A model generated the notes under the pieces. The model did no database searches, was not told the origin of the DNA, and saw only the letters and a list, made by a program, of their open reading frames with translations. From Lentisphaerales bacterium (lineage in GTDB: Bacteria; Verrucomicrobiota; Lentisphaeria; Lentisphaerales; Lentisphaeraceae), in contig JAKVBD010000016.1 in assembly GCA_022446985.1 (NCBI GenBank), forward strand, positions 1 through 64,000: a stretch of DNA of 64,000 nucleotides. The letters run 5' to 3'. The number at the start of each line of letters is the position of its first letter. The first letter of the stretch is position 1. Made by a program: the position numbers and the translations under genes. Shown here piece by piece: positions 46,243 to 55,752 of this stretch.

Positions 46243-48456
46243 TTAAACAATACCGGTAATTTTAGAGGCGATGTTTGTCATAGTTGACTCGACAGCTTGA
46301 ATCACTTTGTTTTCTAAAGAACCAACTTCAGAAGTAACAGTATCTTTTAAGCTGTTGGGCAAGGGTAGTTGGCCGATAACATTTTCAATTGTAACCAGCA
46401 TATCAGAAGCGGGAAGTGCTAATGATTTAAATGAATCGATGCCACTGTCAATCATTTCATAAGTAGAAGTAATTGTTGAGAGAAGTTGCGAAACATCATC
46501 GAAGTCTTCTTGAGAAAAACCACCGATTTGACTCGTTAAGGAATTCCCCAGGCTAGTCCATTGTTGAGAAAGTGAAGATGCCACGCTTTCCGCTTGGCTT
46601 TCGATTGTTTCTCTTGCTGAATCAGAAGTGTCTTTGGCTTCAGTGACTTTATCTGAGAAGGCGCTGGCAGCATCGTCAGTCGTAGCTCTGAAGCCTTCGA
46701 GAGTAGAGATGATCTTGTCTTTGAATCCGATATTCATCTCATTTATTTTATCTTTGGCAGTGGAAGTCACCTCAAGAATTGCTTCTTTTACTTCTTCTTG
46801 CTTGGCTTTGATGTCTTGAACCTTAGAGTTAATCTCAGTTTGGACTTTGGCAATATTCTCGGTTGTGGGCTCTATGACAGATTGCAGTTGTGAGTTAATG
46901 CTGTCTTTCTTTTCGGATATTTGGCCTTTGACAGTATCACACTTTTCAGCCAGGGTGTCTTTGACAACTTGGTTCTTTTCTTGAATGACAGCTATGGCTT
47001 CATCGATTTTTTCTTCAATGGCCGCTTTGGCTGTAGCAATTTTATCCAAAGCAGTATCTTTTGCCGCATTCATGCTGTCGAGGCCTTTGGTGACTATGTC
47101 GCTGACTTCAGTGACTGCTGTATCTACTTTTTCAGAAACTTGGGTTATGACTTCATCCATCTGATCTGACATTTTAGAAATGAAATCCTCTATACCGGAG
47201 ACGACTTCATCTTTAACAGTGCCGATCTGAGTGCTGATTTGTTCTTGCATGTCTGCCATAGTTGAATTGGCAGTATCGACTGCAGAAAGTAATGAATCAT
47301 TTACTGCATCGGTTGCACTGGTAATTGCTGACATCGTTGACTCAACCATGGCGTCAGGAAGTGAACTTACCGGAATAGCATCAATTGTTCCCATGGCGGT
47401 ATCCAGTAAGCCTTGGAGGGTGCTGATAGAGGAGTCAAATGTTTCTGTTAAATTGGCGAGTTCTGTCTGAAAGGTGTCAAAGCCTTCAAGCAGTGCGCCT
47501 TTGAAGTCCGAGATTTTTTGCTGGATGGTTTCCAGAGTGCTTTTACCGGTTTCTATGCCGCTTTCTAAAGTTGTCTGAACCGTGTCGATTTGTGACTTGC
47601 CTGATTGAACAAATGACTCAAGTGTTTCAACAGCAGTATCTATAAGGTTTTGAATTTGCTCTTCGGCATTTTTAATATCATTTTTGGCCTGTTCGACTTT
47701 ATCTTGAATCAAGCCAACTGAAGAATCCATATCGGTTTGAACAGTCTCCACAGAACTTTCTAAAGTATCTTTGGCCTCTGTTGCACTTGCCTGGATGCGC
47801 TCTTTAGCTGCATCAGTCTGATCAGTGATAGTTGTTAAGCGGGAGTCAAATTCTTCGTGGTCCTTGACCAATTGTTCTTTAATAGAATCAATAGTTTCGT
47901 CAGTTTTTTCTTTTGCGGTATCCCTTGTTTCGGTGATTTGGTCAAGAACTGAGGTATAAAGACTGTCAAATTCTTCTGCGGCTTCGCTGGTAAGCTCAGA
48001 AGCTTCATTTGCAGCACTCTCAAGTTCATCTTGAGCAACAGTGAATTGATTGTTAACTGTGTCCCCTGTTGATTGAATGGCATCTTCCGCTTCCGTGATT
48101 TTACCATTTATTGTGGAGACGACACTGTCTAATTCAGAATAGACAGAGCCCATTTTGCTTTCTAAGAAGGAAGCATCTATACCCTCCTGGTCTGCAATAA
48201 AGCTGACTTTTTCTTGAAGAGCGCTTTTTAAGGAATCGGTATCAGAACTAAGAGTATCGCTAAACGTAGCAGTACAATTTTTAATGGTATCGATTTGATC
48301 CTGTAGCATAGAGCTGATTTCAGAACAGTCTGATCTCACTGAAGAACACAAATCAGTTGGAGCGTTTGCACAGTTTTCAAACTCGCTATTCAAATCTTCT
48401 TTTGTTTGTTCCAGCTCAGCCAGAACTTCATCTATGTCTGTCCACATACCGCTCAT
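46243..48456 (-). CDS. 737-residue coiled-coil protein between VgrG and the spike tip
   Basis: Almost the whole protein is predicted helix with heptad-like spacing, rich in Asp, Glu, Ser, Thr, Ala and Gln and nearly free of aromatics and proline. Long runs resemble apolipophorin/LEA-like amphipathic repeats (QAKNDIKNAEEQIQNLID, EKCDTVKGQISEKKDSINS). Cysteines cluster in the first 60 residues (ENCANAPTDLCSSVRSDC). No signal peptide or membrane helix. Position next to the spike genes and a similar helical tail on the VgrG homologue suggest a spike-bound cargo, adaptor or tube-filling protein. Not recognised from other T6SS clusters. Confidence 0.6.
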   Translation of the reverse strand: MSGMWTDIDEVLAELEQTKEDLNSEFENCANAPTDLCSSVRSDCSEISSMLQDQIDTIKNCTATFSDTLSSDTDSLKSALQEKVSFIADQEGIDASFLESKMGSVYSELDSVVSTINGKITEAEDAIQSTGDTVNNQFTVAQDELESAANEASELTSEAAEEFDSLYTSVLDQITETRDTAKEKTDETIDSIKEQLVKDHEEFDSRLTTITDQTDAAKERIQASATEAKDTLESSVETVQTDMDSSVGLIQDKVEQAKNDIKNAEEQIQNLIDTAVETLESFVQSGKSQIDTVQTTLESGIETGKSTLETIQQKISDFKGALLEGFDTFQTELANLTETFDSSISTLQGLLDTAMGTIDAIPVSSLPDAMVESTMSAITSATDAVNDSLLSAVDTANSTMADMQEQISTQIGTVKDEVVSGIEDFISKMSDQMDEVITQVSEKVDTAVTEVSDIVTKGLDSMNAAKDTALDKIATAKAAIEEKIDEAIAVIQEKNQVVKDTLAEKCDTVKGQISEKKDSINSQLQSVIEPTTENIAKVQTEINSKVQDIKAKQEEVKEAILEVTSTAKDKINEMNIGFKDKIISTLEGFRATTDDAASAFSDKVTEAKDTSDSARETIESQAESVASSLSQQWTSLGNSLTSQIGGFSQEDFDDVSQLLSTITSTYEMIDSGIDSFKSLALPASDMLVTIENVIGQLPLPNSLKDTVTSEVGSLENKVIQAVESTMTNIASKITGIV

Positions 48457-48458
48457 AA

Positions 48459-48680
48459 TTAACTCTTAAATTCTTCCAGAGCCTCTTCCAGTGTCGTAAA
48501 GTCATTTGAGAGGTTAGTCTTTGTTGTTTCAATTTCTTCAAAAAGAGGGTCGAATTGCGATGATATTTCATCGATGGCACTTTCTATTTCATCTTTTACT
48601 GAATTACACTGATCCATAATTTCAGCAGTGAGCGAGTCGACTTCGGCGCTTATCGTTTCTATTTTTTGATAAAGAGACAT
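48459..48680 (-). CDS. Small coiled-coil protein
   Basis: 73 residues, wholly helical and acidic (IETISAEVDSLTAEIMDQCN, SAIDEISSQFDPLFEEIETT). Style matches the neighbouring 737-residue protein, whose ATG follows two bases after this stop, and the tail of the VgrG-like protein, whose stop is nine bases before this start. Probably one subunit of the same spike-associated assembly. Unknown function. Confidence 0.6.
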   Translation of the reverse strand: MSLYQKIETISAEVDSLTAEIMDQCNSVKDEIESAIDEISSQFDPLFEEIETTKTNLSNDFTTLEEALEEFKS

Positions 48681-48689
48681 AATTCTTCC

Positions 48690-50621
48690 TTATAAGCTCA
48701 GTTGTGCTTGTAATTCGGATTTTAAATCGAGGAATGAAGTTTCGAGGGCTGCAGCTGTTTCACCCAGTTGAGAAGCGGCACCTTCTACGACAGCAGTGGC
48801 TTGGCTCATTTTTTCATCGATAACAGCTTCGGCGTCATCCATAGCAGAAGAACAATCGTCTTTTGCTGTATTGAGATCGTCTTGAACAGCATCTTTGGTA
48901 TCATCAAAGACTGCAGTGGCATCTGCCATGCCTGCTTGACTTTTAATGGTGGCGTCGGCTTTAGCAGCTTCGGCATTTGGCGTTAAGTCAGTACCGCTAC
49001 TGGATGATAGAGAACTTTCGTCACTTTCTGTCTGAATAAGTATGGTGCCGTCACTAAAGCGAATTAATTCAGATTCACCTTCGGTATTTCTTTCGATGTC
49101 AAGAATCGGTTTATTGTCAACATACATATGACTAATAGCAGTCTGGCTTTGTTTATTGAAACCGAAAAGTATGTGATTTCCTTGAGAGTCCATTGGCATC
49201 TGAACTCTTGGGCCAAACTCGATGAAGCGTTGAATTTCTGCTTTGTTCAGACCGAATGACAACATGACGCGGGCATCTCTGTATGCCGGGAAAAAGAAAT
49301 GTGGCGGAAGGTAATCACACTCTAAAAGAACGGGAACTTCTTTATTCCAGCAGGGAACATAGATTGAGTAGTAGTCTAAAGATGTCTCATCGTTAGTGTA
49401 AAGGTTGAATGAGGTGTCGGAGTCTTCACCGACTTCACTAATTACTTTGCCTTCTGCGAGGAGTGGGTATGTTGGCGGTGTGTACTTGGGGAAATTGACA
49501 TACATACAAGTTCTTTCTTCAAGTAGCAGACTGATGGAGATATCGCAGACAACAGAGTCATTTTTATTGCTGATGTCCGGCTCTTTCTCAAAGGACGAAA
49601 TGCTGAACTTGACCTCTTTGACCTTCATTTCTTCATTGTAATTATACACGGTTTCAGGCCAATCGGTTTGAGATGTTTCAATAGCACAGCCTGGAGCATA
49701 TGGAAGCCATGGGAAATCTTTGAGTTCAACAAGAAGTTCATTGCCGGGTTGGCGAAGACGACTTTCTTCAAGGCTTTCTTTAATTGTAAAGTTACTGGAG
49801 ATCGAAGTGCGAATGAGATGATCATGCCTTATACCAGAAACACTGTAGCTTTGTTCAATTGAACTTTTTTTAGATTCTTCGGTGTATGAATTTAAAACAC
49901 TGACCTCATGGCGTGGAATTCTGGGCTGAATTATTTTTAGTTTGTCAACTATACCATACGGCAGCTTTTCAGAATCAGCCCCTGTTGGTTTGAGAGGCAA
50001 CATGTAGTAGGTATTGGATTGATTATCGTAGTTTATTGAACCGTCGTTTGTGTCAGTATACCACATTATGAAGTCGTAGAAACTGGCGCCGTTATCTGGT
50101 GGTAAATGAATGGCGATAGTGTCATTGACTTCTTCAAGACCAGGCCAAAGCTTCGTCAATTTCAATCCATCTGGACAATGCCCATCGATCACATCTGACA
50201 TACTTGTGGATACATGGATTTCACTGGGGTAATGCTCTTTCCAGTAAACTGAGGCCGGGTCAGTGAACTCTACTTCAAAGAAGCGGTAGAGAACAGGCCG
50301 TTCACTGACGTCATTGAAAGTGAATTCTTCAATAGATTTCGTGGTGATGGGGCCGCGCAGCATGAGTGGGTCAGGTTTATCTTCCGGCTGTTTAAGTATG
50401 GATTCAAAAGATACGCGGATTTCGGACTGTTTCAGACTGACCATTTCACTGAAGATATCATTGCCGTTATCATCGACTTTGCACCAAAAACCGAGTTTGG
50501 CTTCGAATCCAAATACAGTCATTTCGGCACTAAGAGAAACGACATCTTCCGACGCTATAGTGTATTGACTTCGGCTACCGATGATGGTTAAGCTAAATGT
50601 TAAATCGTCTTGAAAACTCAT
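48690..50621 (-). CDS. Divergent VgrG-like spike protein (TssI)
   Basis: A 643-residue protein. Residues 1-380 are beta-rich and laid out like the gp27 ring of VgrG (ERPVLYRFFEVEFTDPASVY, EHYPSEIHVSTSMSDVIDG). A gp5 OB-fold-like part follows (VPVLLECDYLPPHFFFPAYR, DARVMLSFGL). The expected C-terminal beta-helix is missing: from about residue 540 the chain is Ala/Asp/Ser-rich coiled coil. Its place after tssG, before two coiled-coil genes and the PAAR-like gene, supports the spike role. Sequence is distant from proteobacterial VgrG, so the name rests on layout and context. Confidence 0.65.
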   Translation of the reverse strand: MSFQDDLTFSLTIIGSRSQYTIASEDVVSLSAEMTVFGFEAKLGFWCKVDDNGNDIFSEMVSLKQSEIRVSFESILKQPEDKPDPLMLRGPITTKSIEEFTFNDVSERPVLYRFFEVEFTDPASVYWKEHYPSEIHVSTSMSDVIDGHCPDGLKLTKLWPGLEEVNDTIAIHLPPDNGASFYDFIMWYTDTNDGSINYDNQSNTYYMLPLKPTGADSEKLPYGIVDKLKIIQPRIPRHEVSVLNSYTEESKKSSIEQSYSVSGIRHDHLIRTSISSNFTIKESLEESRLRQPGNELLVELKDFPWLPYAPGCAIETSQTDWPETVYNYNEEMKVKEVKFSISSFEKEPDISNKNDSVVCDISISLLLEERTCMYVNFPKYTPPTYPLLAEGKVISEVGEDSDTSFNLYTNDETSLDYYSIYVPCWNKEVPVLLECDYLPPHFFFPAYRDARVMLSFGLNKAEIQRFIEFGPRVQMPMDSQGNHILFGFNKQSQTAISHMYVDNKPILDIERNTEGESELIRFSDGTILIQTESDESSLSSSSGTDLTPNAEAAKADATIKSQAGMADATAVFDDTKDAVQDDLNTAKDDCSSAMDDAEAVIDEKMSQATAVVEGAASQLGETAAALETSFLDLKSELQAQLSL

Positions 50622-50622
50622 A

Positions 50623-51486
50623 TTAATCGATCCTGCCTCTGAAGATTAGAATACGGCGTTTGTTGAGGTGGTCTCCCTTGATTTTATCATAGCCCAGGTA
50701 GCTTTCATTACTGAGGCGTGCCATGGAGTTTTGCTCTCTTATTATAAGGAAGATTTCAACGTTGATATTCATATTCGCTAAAAGTGGTTTGACCTGCCTT
50801 TCATATCTTTTAAGAACTTCAATTGGCCAGGCGACCATACATGGAGTTCTGCCTTCGTCTGCAAAAAGTGTTATGGTAAATGCATCTACAGGAGTTGAGC
50901 TGGATTTTCCAAGCGAGTGTTTGTCACCGAGTTTACAATGGCCGAGTCGTATGCCGCCGTTATAAACTTCTTGATTGATGACATTTCTTTTAACATCGAC
51001 ATCCAGTTCAGGGAAAATTTGTTGGATTGCCCAGTGCATGGTGCTGACGCTTTTAAGACCGGCCAGTTTCATGAAGCTTTGCTTCAGGTCTTCCCATGAG
51101 ACTCCACCAATATGTGAGCTTTCCGGGTAAGAGGCAGCAATAAATGCTTTGAATAAGTGGTGGTCAAAAAAGTTAACAAAGTCCATGAAGGCTTTCGAAC
51201 CACCAAAGTTATCGCCAACGGTTTTGAAGATATAGCTGGGCAATGGTGTTTGAGGACTGAGTATGCCCCAGTTAACGTAAATCGTAACCTGTTTTTGAGC
51301 GCCGTGTTTAAACTTTATACCTGCTATGAGTGAAGATTGTGAGGTATTTGTGAAAGCACTTTTGAACAGTATGTGCTCATCAGCATAACCGATTTTTTCA
51401 AGCAGGAAAAGAAGAGGTTGGATATCGAAATAGAATATCCTCTTCTTTATGGATTTTTCGACTAGTTGACGCTCAAGAACATTCAT
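50623..51486 (-). CDS. tssG: T6SS baseplate protein TssG
   Basis: A 287-residue wedge protein that pairs with TssF and TssK. Visible TssG features are the N-terminal FDIQPLLFLLEKIGY, the HWAIQQIFPELDVDVKRNVI block, and RLGHCKLGDKHSLGKS, the LG...LG pattern late in the family. It starts one base after the tssA stop and ends one base before the VgrG-like ATG, so translation is probably coupled. Confidence 0.75.
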   Translation of the reverse strand: MNVLERQLVEKSIKKRIFYFDIQPLLFLLEKIGYADEHILFKSAFTNTSQSSLIAGIKFKHGAQKQVTIYVNWGILSPQTPLPSYIFKTVGDNFGGSKAFMDFVNFFDHHLFKAFIAASYPESSHIGGVSWEDLKQSFMKLAGLKSVSTMHWAIQQIFPELDVDVKRNVINQEVYNGGIRLGHCKLGDKHSLGKSSSTPVDAFTITLFADEGRTPCMVAWPIEVLKRYERQVKPLLANMNINVEIFLIIREQNSMARLSNESYLGYDKIKGDHLNKRRILIFRGRID

Positions 51487-52455
51487 TTAGAAATCCAGAT
51501 TTAAAAATGATTCGGGGTCAACTTTATAGAGTCTGTCAAGAGCTTTCCAGCCGAGTGTTTCACGCTCACTCCAGTGTGGAGAAAGATCAGTTGCATGTAT
51601 AGCCATTGAAGCAAAATACTGCGAGAATGATTGAGGGAAATACTCTTGAGGCGTGAAGTTGGCAATGATGTGCTCAAGATCTTCACTGACAATAGAGGCT
51701 TTGGTGAAATCATGTTGATTGCAGAGCTGTTTAAAGGCATCGATTTTTATTTGCAGTTCATCCAGTTTTGATGTTAATTGAGTGCCTTCACTAAGGGCTG
51801 CTTGAGGTGCCGCTTGGGGTGCACTTTGTACTGCAGGCGTGGTTACGGTTTCTTCGACGACTGTTTCTTCTTGTTCTTCTTCAGGCTCATCTTCAATAAC
51901 CGGTTTTGCAACTTGGCGAAAATCATTTAGCCAGGCTGTAAGTTTAGAAATAGTTTCAATAAGAGGGCCGGCTTTGTCTTCCAGATTGGCTGTCAGCGCT
52001 CTTCTGAAAATATCTGTTTTATCTGTGGCCAGATCTACTTGTTCAGTATTGCAGCTTTGCAGCCAATTTGCCCAGGTAGTATCATTCTTTTTTTCTTCGT
52101 ATTGTAGCTTTTTAATCAGTTGAGAAAGAAACCAGCGGAATGCCGATTGAGATTGTTTTTCTCTATTTTTTGCAGGGCCGATTTTTTCAAAGTTATTATT
52201 CAGTAATTGGCTTAAGGCATCTAAAAGATCACCTATTATAGCAGGACCTTGTTCAAGGAAAATACCATAGGCAAAGTAGCCAATTGTCCGGATGTCGTAA
52301 ATACCGCTTTGAAGAATGCCTTCTACAGCGTTAGCGGCTTCTTCGTACTCGGCACGGTCGATAAAGCCGACGATCTCGTCGAAACGGGGATCGAATATAT
52401 CTAAGCCCGGGTTTTCAACTTCCGGAAGATCATTAAGTAATAAGCTAATATCCAT
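51487..52455 (-). CDS. tssA: T6SS TssA-like protein (ImpA N-terminal domain)
   Basis: A 322-residue protein. Residues 30-140 carry the ImpA-N pattern: YEEAANAVEGILQSGIYDIR, TIGYFAYGIFLEQGP, KIGPAKNREKQSQSAFRWF. An acidic, low-complexity hinge follows (about 195-215), then a helical end. TssA organises baseplate and sheath growth. It is shorter than the long TssA forms. Three bases separate it from the upstream 121-residue gene; tssG starts right after. Confidence 0.8.
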   Translation of the reverse strand: MDISLLLNDLPEVENPGLDIFDPRFDEIVGFIDRAEYEEAANAVEGILQSGIYDIRTIGYFAYGIFLEQGPAIIGDLLDALSQLLNNNFEKIGPAKNREKQSQSAFRWFLSQLIKKLQYEEKKNDTTWANWLQSCNTEQVDLATDKTDIFRRALTANLEDKAGPLIETISKLTAWLNDFRQVAKPVIEDEPEEEQEETVVEETVTTPAVQSAPQAAPQAALSEGTQLTSKLDELQIKIDAFKQLCNQHDFTKASIVSEDLEHIIANFTPQEYFPQSFSQYFASMAIHATDLSPHWSERETLGWKALDRLYKVDPESFLNLDF

Positions 52456-52458
52456 AGG

Positions 52459-52824
52459 TTATCTCATTGCCATAGTTCTGTCACGGGTGAATAGCTGAAC
52501 TTCAGTCAGCCTTTCAAAGAGAGAAATATCGTGAATTAATCTGCTTCTTTCTTCTTCAGTCAGAGGAGTCTCTTTTGTGAAAATATTTTGCAGCTGAGTT
52601 GTTATACTGTCCATTAATTTTGGAATACCTGCAGAATCTTTGAAGTCTTCGTAAAAAAGTTTACGGCATTTCTCCCAGCTTGAAGGAATGTCCTGGGTCG
52701 GCTGATAAGCTGGATCTTCGACGGTTTCTTCATCGAATGATGGCTTTTTCGTTTTCTCATAAGCCGTACTCCACTTGGCATTCAGCCTATCTGGAGAGAA
52801 AAGATTCTGCAGTTTCTTAGACAT
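52459..52824 (-). CDS. 121-residue protein between tssL and tssA
   Basis: Starts MSKKLQNLFSPDRLNAKW at 52824; its ATG overlaps the TAA of tssL (TAATG), so translation is coupled. The protein is soluble, helical in its second half (TEEERSRLIHDISLFERL) and has a proline-rich middle. A longer frame starting at 52899 is only read-through of the tssL region. I do not recognise it; position between membrane-complex and TssA genes suggests a structural T6SS accessory. Confidence 0.6.
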   Translation of the reverse strand: MSKKLQNLFSPDRLNAKWSTAYEKTKKPSFDEETVEDPAYQPTQDIPSSWEKCRKLFYEDFKDSAGIPKLMDSITTQLQNIFTKETPLTEEERSRLIHDISLFERLTEVQLFTRDRTMAMR

Positions 52825-53486
52825 TAGACCATGCCTCCACGAACCAGGAATACGGCATAGATGATCATGGCAGCAACAACTGCTGCAACATAGTACCATG
52901 GAGATGCAATTCTGCTGTGGATCATGAGAGGGGTTTTATATTCCAGCTGGGCATCTCCTTTTTCAGAAACAGGTATGCGATAGCTGATGGTTTGTTTAAA
53001 AGATTCTATGCGAGCTGGATTGTCGGCATATTTTCCTTTGAAACCGCTATTTAGACACAGGTAGAAGATTTCAAGGATAAACGGCAGAGTTTCCGGTTGG
53101 CGGAGGGCATCATCTAAAGAATCATAAAAAAGTACACCGCCATCTTCGACTTCAAACAGTTCTTTTTGGAGAAGAGCCCATTGCTGCTGGCTAACCTGGA
53201 AAACTTCTGTCTGAATGGCTTCGTCGATATAGACAACAATTGGAAAAAGACTCAAGTAAACTTCACGTTCAGAAAGGTGATCGGCCATGATGGTTTTAAG
53301 CTGCATGAGACGGCCACGAAGTTCTTTACGGGTTGCGACCAGTTTTTCAATTTTTTTCTGATCATTTGAAATAAAAGTCAGAGGGTCTTGAGTATCCTCT
53401 TCAGCTGCAACGTGACTGAATTTTTCCCGAAGTTGTTGCAATTCGTTGAAGACTGCATGAACGGCACGCCAAAGTTCGTTTTTCAT
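52824..53486 (-). CDS. tssL: T6SS inner-membrane protein TssL (DotU-like)
   Basis: A 220-residue protein with the DotU/TssL cytoplasmic domain (LSLFPIVVYIDEAIQTEVF, PFILEIFYLCLNSGFKGKYA) and one C-terminal membrane anchor (YYVAAVVAAMIIYAVFLV). No OmpA/peptidoglycan-binding domain is attached. With TssM and TssJ it forms the trans-envelope complex. Three bases separate it from tssF; the next gene overlaps its stop. Confidence 0.88.
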   Translation of the reverse strand: MKNELWRAVHAVFNELQQLREKFSHVAAEEDTQDPLTFISNDQKKIEKLVATRKELRGRLMQLKTIMADHLSEREVYLSLFPIVVYIDEAIQTEVFQVSQQQWALLQKELFEVEDGGVLFYDSLDDALRQPETLPFILEIFYLCLNSGFKGKYADNPARIESFKQTISYRIPVSEKGDAQLEYKTPLMIHSRIASPWYYVAAVVAAMIIYAVFLVRGGMV

Positions 53487-53489
53487 TTT

Positions 53490-55085
53490 TTAAATAACCT
53501 CAATTTCAGATTCTGTTGCCCAGATATTTAAGAACTCGGTAAATCGTTCTTTGAAAACTTTTACGACCGGTTCCAGGCTCTTATCGTATTCACGGAAAAG
53601 TAATTCGTAGATGTATGCTGGTAATAAGGAATTACTTTTTCGAGTGGAACCTTCTGTTACTTTTATGTCTTTTAACAGTCGCGTAACATCTTTAAATGGG
53701 CCACTCTCAACACAGCCCAGCATTTTGAGCATGAACATGATGTCGTCGTAGTTAAATTTAGCTTTGTTTTTTAGAGAAAGGACCTGAACAAAACTGTCCA
53801 GACTTTCTGCAAGGGGGTTTTCTGCATGTGGCACTATATTTCCTGAAAGTTGCCAGTCGATGCCAACAAGATTTCTTCTGTAAGGAGTAATCTCGAGCTT
53901 TTCGGCAATTTTCTCAGAAAACCATGGTTGGTACCAAAAAGCATCTGCCACGATGGTGGAGTTCTCCTGAAATGCTTCCGGTAGATTCAGCTTTAGGTAA
54001 TTGCGCATTTGGCCATCGGAGTCTTTGTAGTACTCAAGTTCGTAAGAACCATTTCCGCCACTTAAGATACCGGCACGCAGTGGTTCTAGGCCATCATCGG
54101 TGACTCGCATTGCGGCACGAATAGAGTGCAACTCGTGATTAAAAGCGGGCTCCGGGTGACTTAAGTGCTGACTTTCTTCTGTTGCATCGTAAGTAAATGG
54201 TGCAGCAGATTCACGGTTTAAGTTAATCACTGGAACCGCTGATAAGACAAAAGCATCTTTGTGAACGGTTATTTTTTTGGGCCACTTCGGATCTAGATCA
54301 AGTAGTATTGAAAAGGTGCTCCAGTTCCGCGGTGGTTTGGGAATATTTACATTGAAGTAAAGGTCTGTACGCGGAAAGTGAAAGAAACGGCGCAGTTTTT
54401 CTACTGGGTGACTATAGCTGTATTGTTCATCCCCTTCTTTATAACCAAAAGAGTAAGAACAGTTTGTTGAGTCAGTTTCTTCATGAACGTGTTTCTCAAA
54501 GGTTACCGAGACTTTTCGGATATGCTTCTTTAATGTCGAAATAAATTGTAAAGAAGTGAAGTAGTTATTTAGGTAATTAACACCCAGGCGCAATTCACCT
54601 ATAGAATCATTTCTCGGATAAAAGCTGTCAAACTGAAGCTGTACTCTGGTACCACCATTATTTAAAAGCCAGCTGCGGCAATTTCCTTGATGCAAAGGCA
54701 GGATGTTTAAGTCCTGCATAGTGCGGTACATAGCAACATGGCCTTTAGTTGTTTTGAAACTCATTTCTGTTCCGTTTGGAACAAAAACCGGTTCAGCACA
54801 ACGTGCAGTTGGACATGCCTGAAGGATAGCCATAGATGGCATGGGGCGTAGCAAAAATGGGTAATGCTGCTGAAAAATTCTTTGTTTGGTCGCTACAACA
54901 TTATCCAGTGCGGCTTTGTGAGTTCTACCGGTAAAAAAGGCCATCGCCTCAATAAGCCTTTTAACGTCTGGTTCTTCCTCTTGAAGTACAATCGAGGAAT
55001 GAGCCGCGGCATAAGTCTGGCGGAATGACTCTAAAGAGTTCATTTCTTCCAGGTACATGCTGTAAAATTTTTCGTCAAATTTCAT
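53490..55085 (-). CDS. tssF: T6SS baseplate protein TssF
   Basis: A 531-residue wedge protein. The N-terminus (FYSMYLEEMNSLESFRQTYA) and PDVKRLIEAMAFFTGR are diagnostic, as is the block PFLLRPMPSMAILQACPT. The middle carries beta-rich segments and the C-terminus is close to NLVGIDWQLSGN. It is a little shorter than the usual 580-620. With TssG, TssE and TssK it forms the baseplate around the spike. Confidence 0.92.
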   Translation of the reverse strand: MKFDEKFYSMYLEEMNSLESFRQTYAAAHSSIVLQEEEPDVKRLIEAMAFFTGRTHKAALDNVVATKQRIFQQHYPFLLRPMPSMAILQACPTARCAEPVFVPNGTEMSFKTTKGHVAMYRTMQDLNILPLHQGNCRSWLLNNGGTRVQLQFDSFYPRNDSIGELRLGVNYLNNYFTSLQFISTLKKHIRKVSVTFEKHVHEETDSTNCSYSFGYKEGDEQYSYSHPVEKLRRFFHFPRTDLYFNVNIPKPPRNWSTFSILLDLDPKWPKKITVHKDAFVLSAVPVINLNRESAAPFTYDATEESQHLSHPEPAFNHELHSIRAAMRVTDDGLEPLRAGILSGGNGSYELEYYKDSDGQMRNYLKLNLPEAFQENSTIVADAFWYQPWFSEKIAEKLEITPYRRNLVGIDWQLSGNIVPHAENPLAESLDSFVQVLSLKNKAKFNYDDIMFMLKMLGCVESGPFKDVTRLLKDIKVTEGSTRKSNSLLPAYIYELLFREYDKSLEPVVKVFKERFTEFLNIWATESEIEVI

Positions 55086-55094
55086 ATGGTGGAC

Positions 55095-55709
55095 TTATCC
55101 TAAGTTGACTGTGCCAGAGACATTTGTCGTTGTACCATCGAGATTGGCGATAGATCCTGAAAGGGTGATTTCACTGTCGGCTTCGGCACTGATTTCTGCA
55201 CCAGAGATAGCAACTTTGGTTGAGCCTTCTATGGTGGCGTTACTAGAGCTTATGGTGGCATCATTATTTGTCGAAGCAGAGATATTATCCCCCTTAAGGC
55301 TTAAGTCGCCGGTTGCAGTCACGGTTAATTTTTCGCCGGTATCTACCGTCATGTTGGCATCTGTTTTAAGAGCGAAATCGGCAGTTGCTGTTTGACTGAT
55401 TTTGGCTTCGGAAGTGTGAGCCATGTCTTCGGTACTGGTGAATGTCATTTTCTTTTTACTGGTATGTAGAGTGTCTTCAGTTGAATTACAGGTAATGGTC
55501 TCGGCATCGAGTTGGAATTCTTTACAGGTAATGGCAATTTTACTGGCAGTCTGTTCAATAGTACTTTCATTTTCACTGTCTTTCATGCGCATAGTGATGG
55601 TTGTGCCATCCATAGTGCATTCCTGAAGAATACCATTTTCTGAATCATCAACAGAAATCGTAATTCCACCGGATTTACTCAGTTCTACTTTGCAGACCAA
55701 ACCTGCCAT
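55095..55709 (-). CDS. Beta-repeat protein resembling a detached VgrG C-terminal needle
   Basis: A 204-residue protein with short repeats of alternating polar and small hydrophobic residues throughout (ITISVDDS, KLTVTATGDLSLKGDNISAS, EITLSGSIANLDGT), rich in Thr, Ser, Ala and Asp. This matches the gp5/VgrG C-terminal triple beta-helix. No gp27 or OB domain is present. The VgrG-like protein in the same cluster lacks precisely this part, so the two together could make one spike. Located between tssE and tssF. Confidence 0.65.
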   Translation of the reverse strand: MAGLVCKVELSKSGGITISVDDSENGILQECTMDGTTITMRMKDSENESTIEQTASKIAITCKEFQLDAETITCNSTEDTLHTSKKKMTFTSTEDMAHTSEAKISQTATADFALKTDANMTVDTGEKLTVTATGDLSLKGDNISASTNNDATISSSNATIEGSTKVAISGAEISAEADSEITLSGSIANLDGTTTNVSGTVNLG

Positions 55710-55752
55710 ACTAATTGCCTTGTTTTGTTAAAATTTTCATTTAAAGCGACAT

